From contig JANPIC010000118.1 in assembly GCA_031424795.1 (NCBI GenBank), positions 1 to 24,322 on the forward strand: a DNA stretch of 24,322 nucleotides. The letters run 5' to 3'. Below, one piece after another: positions 14,219 through 21,382 of this stretch; within the stretch, counting starts at the first letter, position 1, and each line of letters starts with the position of its first letter. The notes beneath the pieces are model-generated. The model saw only the letters and a list, made by a program, of their open reading frames with translations. It did no database searches and was not told the origin of the DNA. Both the position numbers and the translations under genes were made by a program. The stretch comes from Aalborgiella sp031424795. GTDB lineage: Bacteria; Pseudomonadota; Gammaproteobacteria; Burkholderiales; Burkholderiaceae_C.

Positions 14219-16069
14219 TTACTTCTTTGCCGGCGGCAAATCCGTACAACTGCCATGCGCCACTTCCGCCGCCATGCCGATGCTTTCGCCCAGTGTCGGA
14301 TGCGGATGGATGGTTTTGCCGATATCGACGGCATCTGCACCCATCTCAATCGCCAAGGCGATCTCACCAATCATGTCGCCCGCATGCGTGCCGACCATGC
14401 CGCCGCCCAAGATTTTGCCGTGGCCATGCGCTTCGGGTGAATCATCAAACAGCAGTTTGGTGACGCCTTCGTCGCGGCCATTGGCAATCGCGCGGCCAGA
14501 GGCTGTCCATGGGAACAAGCCCTTTTTGACCTTGATGCCTTTGGCTTTGGCTTCGTCTTCGGTCAAACCCACCCAGGCCACTTCAGGGTCGGTGTAGGCG
14601 ACGCTTGGGATCACGCGGGCGTTGAACGCTGCTGCTGCCAGCTCTTTGTTGCCTTGCAACTCGCCGGCGATGACTTCAGCCGCCACATGCGCTTCATGCA
14701 CTGCTTTGTGCGCCAGCATGGGTTGGCCTACGATGTCGCCAATCGCGAAAATATTGGGCACGTTGGTGCGCATTTGGATATTGACAGGAATGAAACCACG
14801 GTCTGTCACTTCAACGCCGGCTTTGTCTGCCGCCAATTTTTTGCCATTCGGCGTACGACCCACGGCTTGCAACACCAAGTCGTAAGTTTGTGGCGCAGGC
14901 GCTGTGCCGCCCTCTTCTGCTGCAGCAAACGTCACCTCGATACCCGCTGGCGTGGCTTTCGCACCCACGGTTTTGGTTTTGAGCATGATGTTGTCAAAGC
15001 GTGGCGCATTCATTTTTTGCCAGATTTTGACCAAGTCTCGGTCTGCACCTTGCATCAGGCCGTCCATCATCTCGACCACGTCCAAGCGTGCGCCCAATGT
15101 GGAATAGACGGTTCCCATCTCTAAACCGATGATGCCGCCGCCCAAAATCAGCATGCGTTTCGGCACTTCTTTCAGCGCCAAAGCACCCGTTGAGTCGACC
15201 ACGCGCGGGTCTTCGGGCATGAATGGCAGGCGAACGGCTTGGCTGCCAGCGGCAATGATGGCGTTTTTGAAAGCGACGACTTTCTTAGCACCGGTTTTTT
15301 CTTGCGCAGCGCCAGCAGTTTCTTCGACTTCAATGTGGTTCGCGCCCACAAACGAGCCGTAGCCACGCACAATCGTGACTTTTCGCATTTTGGCCATAGC
15401 AGCCAAGCCGCCAGTCAGCTTGCCAATGACCTTGTCTTTGTGGCCACGCAGTTTGTCGATGTTGACGGCTGGTTTGCCAAAATCAATGCCCAAATCGCCC
15501 AGATGAGACACTTCATCCATCACAGCGGCAACATGCAACAAGGCTTTGGAAGGGATGCAACCCACGTTCAAACACACGCCGCCAATCGTGGCGTAGCGTT
15601 CTACCAAAACAACTTTTAAACCTAAATCTGCCGCTCTAAAAGCCGCAGAATAGCCACCTGGGCCACCGCCTAAAACCATCAAATCGCACTCTACATCAAC
15701 CGCACCAGCATAACTTGACGCTATTGTATTTGTAGCTGTTGAAGCAATAGATACCACGGCTGATGCTGTATTTGAAGGTGTTGTAGCCGCCGTAGGCGCT
15801 GCAAGAGGTGTCGTAGATGCCGCTGCAGCACCAGCGACGTCCATCGTCATGATGACAGAGCCTTCTTTGACTTTGTCACCGATTTTGACGCTCAAACCGG
15901 TGATCACACCTGCATGGCTGGACGGGATTTCCATCGACGCTTTGTCGGATTCGACGGTGATCAAGCTTTGCTCGGCCTTGACCGTATCGCCCACCTTGAC
16001 CAGCAACTCGATGACGGCTACTTCTGCGAAATCGCCAATATCGGGCACTTTGATGTCTATATTTGCCAT
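14219..16069 (-). CDS. lpdA: Dihydrolipoyl dehydrogenase (E3) with N-terminal lipoyl domain
   Basis: The E3 subunit of pyruvate dehydrogenase; it reoxidises dihydrolipoyl groups with NAD+. It has 616 aa, longer than the usual 470, because of a fused lipoyl domain at 1-78 (lipoyl Lys43 in ESDKASME) and an Ala/Thr-rich linker to about residue 125. The FAD site GGGPGG is at 134-139, the redox disulfide is Cys166/Cys171 in GGVCLNVGCIPSK, and the C-terminal base is His590 with Glu595 (HPHPTLGES). A GGAG ribosome site precedes the ATG. It is the last gene of the PDH operon, 44 bases after BPH. The lipoyl domain is nearly the same as the first one of AceF. Lipoyl-E3 fusions are known in Neisseria and other betaproteobacteria. 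Confidence 0.96.
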   Translation of the reverse strand: MANIDIKVPDIGDFAEVAVIELLVKVGDTVKAEQSLITVESDKASMEIPSSHAGVITGLSVKIGDKVKEGSVIMTMDVAGAAAASTTPLAAPTAATTPSNTASAVVSIASTATNTIASSYAGAVDVECDLMVLGGGPGGYSAAFRAADLGLKVVLVERYATIGGVCLNVGCIPSKALLHVAAVMDEVSHLGDLGIDFGKPAVNIDKLRGHKDKVIGKLTGGLAAMAKMRKVTIVRGYGSFVGANHIEVEETAGAAQEKTGAKKVVAFKNAIIAAGSQAVRLPFMPEDPRVVDSTGALALKEVPKRMLILGGGIIGLEMGTVYSTLGARLDVVEMMDGLMQGADRDLVKIWQKMNAPRFDNIMLKTKTVGAKATPAGIEVTFAAAEEGGTAPAPQTYDLVLQAVGRTPNGKKLAADKAGVEVTDRGFIPVNIQMRTNVPNIFAIGDIVGQPMLAHKAVHEAHVAAEVIAGELQGNKELAAAAFNARVIPSVAYTDPEVAWVGLTEDEAKAKGIKVKKGLFPWTASGRAIANGRDEGVTKLLFDDSPEAHGHGKILGGGMVGTHAGDMIGEIALAIEMGADAVDIGKTIHPHPTLGESIGMAAEVAHGSCTDLPPAKK

Positions 16070-16113
16070 GTTGTTATTACTCCAAATTGTCTCTAAATTA
16101 TTTACGAATGAAC

Positions 16114-16695
16114 TTACTTCATTTTGATGGTGAAAATATCCATAGATCCACCGGAATTTTTATCAAACTCGCAGCCCGCTTTGATCGCGGCCTCAGCCAC
16201 TTCGCGCGCTGTTTTGGCTTTGCCGTAGGTGGCATGCATGGCACCCAGTGCAAAACCACGGCCTGAGCCAATGCCCCAGAACTCCTTGAATTCAAAGACC
16301 TCACGATAGCTGTACAGGCCGTAAATGCCGGTCTGGTTAGCTATCACGACGCTGAACTGGCTGGACTCGTAGGGGTCGTTGTCCTCTTCCTTGGTTTGCA
16401 GGAAATAGGTGTCTTTGAGCATGGGATGCAGCTTCAAAAAAGTGTCAAACACCTCATCTTTATTGCCAAATAAGCGCTCCGCCTTCGACAAGGCGTTGAT
16501 GGCTTTACGCAGCGCCGGAAAATGCGCCACTGTGCCAGCCATGCCAACATAGGTAGGTCCTGTTGCCGTGTCAAATTTGAAAATTTTGGTGTTGTTTTCA
16601 AACCGATTACTCAAACGCGTGTCACCAAACGTCACCAGCGTTTCTGCGGCGATGACGATTTGCTTGCCTTTTTTAACGACAACAACCGTGGTCAT
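16114..16695 (-). CDS. Betaproteobacterial proteasome homologue (BPH), HslV-like threonine peptidase
   Basis: A 193-aa Ntn-hydrolase of the proteasome/HslV family. Removal of Met1 would expose Thr1 in TTVVVVKKGKQIVIAAETL, aligned with TTIVSVRRNGHVVIAGD of HslV. GDTRLS, YVGMAGTVAHF and WGIGSGRGFALGAMHA follow the family's beta-strand and helix order. The expected active-site Asp17 is Glu17 here; a lysine equivalent to Lys33 is probably Lys36 (NTKIFKF), after a 3-residue insertion. Length and style fit BPH, described from betaproteobacteria as a double-ring tetradecamer, rather than Anbu (about 240 aa) or HslV. No HslU-like ATPase is nearby. It starts inside the aceF stop (ATGA overlap) with no ribosome site of its own, so translation should be coupled to aceF. 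Substrates are unknown. Confidence 0.88.
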   Translation of the reverse strand: MTTVVVVKKGKQIVIAAETLVTFGDTRLSNRFENNTKIFKFDTATGPTYVGMAGTVAHFPALRKAINALSKAERLFGNKDEVFDTFLKLHPMLKDTYFLQTKEEDNDPYESSQFSVVIANQTGIYGLYSYREVFEFKEFWGIGSGRGFALGAMHATYGKAKTAREVAEAAIKAGCEFDKNSGGSMDIFTIKMK

Positions 16696-18365
16696 AGCAA
16701 AATGCGGCGGTAATCTGACAGAACTTGACCCAAATAAGCGTTAAAACGAGCAGCAGAAGCACCGTCAATCACGCGGTGGTCGTAACTGAGGGATAACGGA
16801 AGCATGAGGCGTGGCGCGAACTCTTTGCCGTTCCAAACTGGTTCCATCACCGATTTGCTCAGGCCCAAAATAGCTACCTCTGGTGCGTTGATGATGGGGT
16901 GGAAATAACGACCACCAATGCCACCGAGTGACGAAATGGAGATACAACCACCTTGCATATCTGCACCGCCCAGCTTGCCATCACGCGCTTTTTTGGACAA
17001 TTCACCCATTTCGCTGGAGATTTGAAAAATGCCTTTTTTGTCAGCGTCTTTCAACACAGGTACAACCAAGCCGTTTGGCGTATCGGCAGCGAAGCCAATG
17101 TTGTAGTACTGCTTGTAAACCAGTTGATCGCCATCCAAGGACGCATTGAAATCAGGGAACTTCTTGAGTGCTGCGACGACGGCTTTGATAACGAACGCCA
17201 GCATGGTGATTTTGATACCCGCTTTTTCGTTTTCCTTGTTCATTTGAACGCGGAAAGCCTCAAGCTGGGTGATGTCTGCGTTGTCATGGTTGGTGACGTG
17301 TGGAATCATCACCCAATTGCGGTGCAAATTAGCGCCGCTGATCTTTTTGATGCGCGACAAATCTTTACGCTCAACCGTGCCAAACTTGGTGAAATCAACT
17401 TTTGGCCATGGCAGCAAGGTCATACCGCCTAAATCGCCACCAGATCCGCCCTTGGCCGATGTATTTGTTGCCTGAGCAGCTATTGTTTGTATAGCGCCTG
17501 ACATCACCGACTTGGTGAACTGCTGAATGTCCTGCTCAGTGATACGGCCTTTTTGACCACTGCCTTTGACTTCTGCCAAAGGTACGCCCAGCTCACGTGC
17601 GAACTTGCGAACGGATGGCGAAGCGTGTGGCAAGTTCAAGGTGTTGGACGTAGGCGCATGTGCTGGCACGGCTGCTGCCGGTGCTGAAATCGCAGCCGCA
17701 ACGGGTGCTGACGCTGCAGCTTGCGGTGCGGCGGCTGGTGCAGTGGCTGCGGCTACCGGTGCAACAGCAGCTGAAGAAACTGCGCTTGACCCTTCCAAAA
17801 TCGCTATCAAATCGCCAATATTAACTTTGTCGCCCAGCTTGACTTTGAGTTCTTTAAGCACGCCAGCGGCAGAGGAAGGAATCTCCATCGCCGCTTTGTC
17901 GGACTCCACCGTCATCAAAGATTGCTCAACTTTGATGGCATCGCCCACTTTGACCAAAATTTCGATCACCGACACGTCTTTGAAGTCGCCAATGTCTGGG
18001 ATCTTGACTTCTACTGGGCCCAAGGCAACTGCAGGGGTTGCTGCCGCTGCAGCTATTGGTGCTGCTGCTTGTGCGACGGCGGCTGGTGCAGATACCGCCA
18101 CAGCAGGTGCAGCTACAGAAGCCTCACCCGCGACTTCCAACGACAAAACCACTGAGCCTTCTTTGACTTTGCCGCCAACCGCGACTTTGATTTCTTTCAC
18201 GACCCCAGCGTGGCTGGAGGGAATCTCCATCGACGCTTTGTCGCTTTCCACCGTCAAGACGGATTGATCCACCTTGATGCTGTCGCCCACTTTGACCATC
18301 AACTCAATGACGGCTACTTCGTCGAAGTCTCCAATATCTGGAACTTTGATGTCTACTAATGCCAT
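16692..18365 (-). CDS. aceF: Pyruvate dehydrogenase E2, dihydrolipoyllysine acetyltransferase
   Basis: The core of the pyruvate dehydrogenase complex; it transfers the acetyl group from lipoyl to CoA. It has 557 aa with two lipoyl domains (lipoyl Lys43 and Lys157, both in ESDKA), each followed by an Ala/Pro-rich flexible linker. The E1/E3-binding domain is at about 247-283 (ASPSVRKFARELGVPLAEVKGSG). The catalytic domain runs from about 325 with the active His530 and Asp534 in DHRVIDG. A GGGAG site precedes the ATG, 60 bases after the aceE stop. Its own TGA overlaps the BPH start. The two Ala-rich linkers explain the unusual base composition around 17640-17780 and 18020-18130. Confidence 0.97.
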   Translation of the reverse strand: MALVDIKVPDIGDFDEVAVIELMVKVGDSIKVDQSVLTVESDKASMEIPSSHAGVVKEIKVAVGGKVKEGSVVLSLEVAGEASVAAPAVAVSAPAAVAQAAAPIAAAAATPAVALGPVEVKIPDIGDFKDVSVIEILVKVGDAIKVEQSLMTVESDKAAMEIPSSAAGVLKELKVKLGDKVNIGDLIAILEGSSAVSSAAVAPVAAATAPAAAPQAAASAPVAAAISAPAAAVPAHAPTSNTLNLPHASPSVRKFARELGVPLAEVKGSGQKGRITEQDIQQFTKSVMSGAIQTIAAQATNTSAKGGSGGDLGGMTLLPWPKVDFTKFGTVERKDLSRIKKISGANLHRNWVMIPHVTNHDNADITQLEAFRVQMNKENEKAGIKITMLAFVIKAVVAALKKFPDFNASLDGDQLVYKQYYNIGFAADTPNGLVVPVLKDADKKGIFQISSEMGELSKKARDGKLGGADMQGGCISISSLGGIGGRYFHPIINAPEVAILGLSKSVMEPVWNGKEFAPRLMLPLSLSYDHRVIDGASAARFNAYLGQVLSDYRRILL

Positions 18366-18425
18366 GTTTTTCTCCCGATGTCTTTTGTATAGTTTCTAAG
18401 TATTTGTACAGCTTAAGCGAAAAGC

Positions 18426-21149
18426 TTAGGCATACAGCGGGTTGATTTTGTCGGTTTTGATGCCGTATTTTTTGATGGCTTCTGCAACTTTGGCAACTGG
18501 CACGCTGCCTTCTTCGCTCAAGGCTTTGAGTGCGGCGACCACGATGTAATGGCGGTTGATCTCAAAATGCTCACGCAGTTTGGAGCGGAAGTCTGAGCGG
18601 CCAAAGCCGTCAGTTCCCAACACTTTGTAAGCGCGGTGTTTGCCGTCTTTGTAGTTCGGGATGAACGGGCGAATTTGCTCAGCGTAGGCTTTCATGTAGT
18701 CGGTTGATGCGACGACTGGGCCAGCGTGCTCGCCAAGTTGTTTGCCGACAAAAGAGACACGTGGCGCATCGGTTGGGTGCAACAAGTTGTGGCGCTCAGC
18801 GTCCTGGCCATCGCGGGTCAATTCGTTGAAGCTTGGGCAGCTCCATACGTTGGCGGCAACGCCCCAGTCTTTTTCCAACAGCTCTTGTGCCGCGATGGAT
18901 TCACGCAAAATCGTGCCTGAACCCAGCAATTGCACCGTCAAAGCAGATTTTGCAGCAGCTGGTTTGCACAAGTACATGCCTTTGATGATTTGCTCTTCCG
19001 TGCCAGCGGTCAAGCCTGGCATGGCGTAGTTTTCGTTCAGCAAAGTCAGGTAGAAATACACGTTGTCTTGTTTTTCCACCATGCGCTTCATGCCGTGGTG
19101 CAAGATTACGCCCACTTCGTGTGCAAAGGTCGGGTCATAGCTGATGCAATTCGGAATCGTACCGGCCATGATGTGGCTGTGACCGTCTTCGTGCTGCAAA
19201 CCTTCGCCGTTCAGCGTGGTACGGCCGGACGTGCCGCCCAACAAGAAGCCGCGCGCCTGCATGTCGCCTGCAGCCCAAGCCAAATCGCCAATGCGCTGGA
19301 AGCCGAACATCGAGTAATACACGTAAAACGGAATCATGATGCGGTTGTTCGTCGAATACGACGTTGCCGCAGCAATCCAGCTGGACATACCACCCGCTTC
19401 GTTGATGCCCTCTTGCAGAATTTGACCGTCTTTCGCTTCGCGGTAGTACATCACTTGGTCTTTATCGACCGGCGTGTAGTTTTGACCTGCGGGGTTGTAA
19501 ATACCGATTTGACGGAACAAGCCTTCCATACCAAAAGTACGTGCCTCGTCGACCAAAATCGGTACGACGCGGGGACCAAGGGCTTGGTCACGCAAGAGCG
19601 TTGTCAAAAAGCGCACATAGGCTTGGGTCGTGGAGATTTCACGGCCCTCTGCGGTCGGCTCAATCACAGATTTGAAGGTCTCCAACGCTGGCACGGTGAA
19701 CTGCTCGTCCGCCTTGGTGCGGCGATGTGGCAGGTAGCCGCCCAAGGCTTTGCGGCGCTCGTGCAGGTATTGCATTTCTGGCGTGTCGTCTGCCGGTTTA
19801 TAGAACGGCAGATCGGCCAACTGGCTGTCTGGAATTGGGATGTTGAAACGGTCGCGGAAGGCTTTGATGTCTTCGTCGGTCAGTTTTTTGGTTTGGTGGA
19901 CGTTGTTTTTGCCTTCACCCGATTTGCCCATACCAAAACCTTTGACGGTTTTGATCAACAACACGGTTGGTTGACCGGTGTGGTTAACAGCCTTGTGGTA
20001 CGCAGCGTAAACCTTTTTCGAGTCATGGCCACCACGGCGCAAGTCAAAAATCTCTTCATCGCTCATGTGCGCGACCATCTCTAAGGTACGCGGGTCGCGG
20101 CCGAAGAAGTGTTTACGCACGTAAGCGCCGTCGTTGGCTTTCATGGCTTGATAATCGCCATCCAGGGTTTCCATCATCAGTTTCTTCAAAGCGCCGTCTT
20201 TGTCACGCGCCAAAAGTGGATCCCAACCGCTGCCCCACAGCAGCTTGATGACGTTCCAGCCTGCGCCACGGAATTCGCCTTCCAGTTCTTGCACAATCTT
20301 GCTGTTGCCACGAACTGGGCCATCCAAACGCTGCAAATTGCAGTTGATGACGAAAATCAGGTTGTCCAAGCCTTCACGGGCGGCCAAACCAATCGCGCCT
20401 AATGACTCAACCTCATCCATTTCACCGTCGCCACAGAACACCCAAACCTTGCGGTTTTCAGTGTTCGCAATGCCACGTGCGTGCAAATACTTCAAGAAAC
20501 GGGCTTGGTAAATCGCCATCAAAGGCCCTAAACCCATGGAAACCGTCGGGAACTGCCAAAATTCTGGCATCAATTTAGGGTGCGGATAGCTAGACAAGCC
20601 CTTACCATCGACTTCTTGACGGAAATTGAGCAACTGCTCTTCTGTCAAACGGCCCTCAAGGTAAGCACGGGCGTAAACGCCAGGTGACACGTGGCCTTGA
20701 ATGTAAAGACAATCGCCGCCATGATTTTCAGATTCGGCATGCCAAAAATGGTTAAAACCAGCGCCAAACAAGCTTGCCAGCGACGCGAATGAGCCGATGT
20801 GCCCCCCCAAATCGCCACCATCTGCAGGGTAATGGCGGTTGGCTTTGACCACCATGGCCATGGCATTCCAACGCATGTAGGCGCGCAAGCGCTCTTCCAT
20901 GGCCAAATTGCCTGGAGCTCGCACTTCTTGATCTGGCTCTATGGTGTTGACGTAAGCCGTCGTCGCTGAAAACGGCATGTCAATGCTGCTTTGGCGCGCA
21001 TGCTCTAGCAATTGCTCTAAAAGGAAATGTGCCCTCTCAGGGCCTTCTGAAGCGATAACGGCGGACAAAGCGTCCATCCATTCGCGGGTTTCTTGGCTAT
21101 CGGCATCTTGCGGTATGAGGCCTTGTAAGTTTGTCGGAACTGCTGACAT
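18426..21149 (-). CDS. aceE: Pyruvate dehydrogenase E1 component, homodimeric
   Basis: The thiamine diphosphate enzyme that decarboxylates pyruvate and acetylates the lipoyl arms of E2. It has 907 aa, close to the size of the homodimeric gammaproteobacterial form. The thiamine diphosphate motif starts with GDGEMDE at 240-246 and ends with NCNLQRLDG about 28 residues on. Other landmarks are ADGGDLGGHIGSFAS (109-123), SYPHPKLMPEFWQFPTVSMGLG and the conserved end KYGIKTDKINPLYA. AGGAGA lies 6 bases before the ATG. It is the first gene of aceE-aceF-BPH-lpdA, divergent from the sensor kinase gene across 233 bp. No PdhR-type operator could be picked out there, so control by the neighbouring two-component pair is a reasonable guess only. 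Confidence 0.98.
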   Translation of the reverse strand: MSAVPTNLQGLIPQDADSQETREWMDALSAVIASEGPERAHFLLEQLLEHARQSSIDMPFSATTAYVNTIEPDQEVRAPGNLAMEERLRAYMRWNAMAMVVKANRHYPADGGDLGGHIGSFASLASLFGAGFNHFWHAESENHGGDCLYIQGHVSPGVYARAYLEGRLTEEQLLNFRQEVDGKGLSSYPHPKLMPEFWQFPTVSMGLGPLMAIYQARFLKYLHARGIANTENRKVWVFCGDGEMDEVESLGAIGLAAREGLDNLIFVINCNLQRLDGPVRGNSKIVQELEGEFRGAGWNVIKLLWGSGWDPLLARDKDGALKKLMMETLDGDYQAMKANDGAYVRKHFFGRDPRTLEMVAHMSDEEIFDLRRGGHDSKKVYAAYHKAVNHTGQPTVLLIKTVKGFGMGKSGEGKNNVHQTKKLTDEDIKAFRDRFNIPIPDSQLADLPFYKPADDTPEMQYLHERRKALGGYLPHRRTKADEQFTVPALETFKSVIEPTAEGREISTTQAYVRFLTTLLRDQALGPRVVPILVDEARTFGMEGLFRQIGIYNPAGQNYTPVDKDQVMYYREAKDGQILQEGINEAGGMSSWIAAATSYSTNNRIMIPFYVYYSMFGFQRIGDLAWAAGDMQARGFLLGGTSGRTTLNGEGLQHEDGHSHIMAGTIPNCISYDPTFAHEVGVILHHGMKRMVEKQDNVYFYLTLLNENYAMPGLTAGTEEQIIKGMYLCKPAAAKSALTVQLLGSGTILRESIAAQELLEKDWGVAANVWSCPSFNELTRDGQDAERHNLLHPTDAPRVSFVGKQLGEHAGPVVASTDYMKAYAEQIRPFIPNYKDGKHRAYKVLGTDGFGRSDFRSKLREHFEINRHYIVVAALKALSEEGSVPVAKVAEAIKKYGIKTDKINPLYA

Positions 21150-21323
21150 GGTTTGTCTCCTGTTAATTTAGATTTCTAATTCAGTGACTCTGCTTTAGTG
21201 TTGTCACTTGGTTTAAAAGGCACGATTTCTGATTTTGTTGACACGGAACTTACATCGAATTTAAACGCAAATTAGGTCAAGTTCTCTATTGTTGCATAAA
21301 TTTTCTTAAATATCAAATTATGA

Positions 21324-21351
21324 TTTACAATTTTATATTGTGAAATATAAA
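21324..21351 (+). promoter_or_regulatory. Sigma-70-like promoter of the sensor kinase gene with internal inverted repeat
   Basis: A -35 TTTACA (21324-21329) and a -10 TATAAA (21346-21351) are separated by 16 bp, each 5 of 6 to consensus, about 30 bases before the ATG at 21383. Between them lies ACAAT (21327-21331), 5 bases, ATTGT (21337-21341), an inverted repeat where a regulator could bind. The surrounding gap 21150-21382 is AT-rich and should also hold the aceE promoter, which I could not place. Confidence 0.5.
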
Positions 21352-21382
21352 GACGCCATCCATAAACCCATACACTCTAGGT

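Noticed and set aside
16114..16695. HslV or Anbu as the identity of the proteasome-like gene
   Set aside because: There is no hslU neighbour, and the sequence is divergent from HslV after the first strand. Anbu is longer and begins differently. BPH fits length and motifs best.
17566..18267. A 233-codon Ala/Thr-rich frame on the plus strand opposite aceF
   Set aside because: It is the shadow of the repetitive Ala/Pro linkers and lipoyl domains of AceF; low-complexity composition and no start signal.
18930..20084. A 384-codon open frame on the plus strand opposite aceE
   Set aside because: It lies wholly antisense within aceE, has no ribosome site or family resemblance, and is explained by the codon bias of the real gene on the other strand.
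21150..21300. PdhR-type operator or clear -35/-10 for aceE
   Set aside because: No AATTGGT-N3-ACCAATT-like site and no well-spaced hexamer pair could be found on the minus strand.
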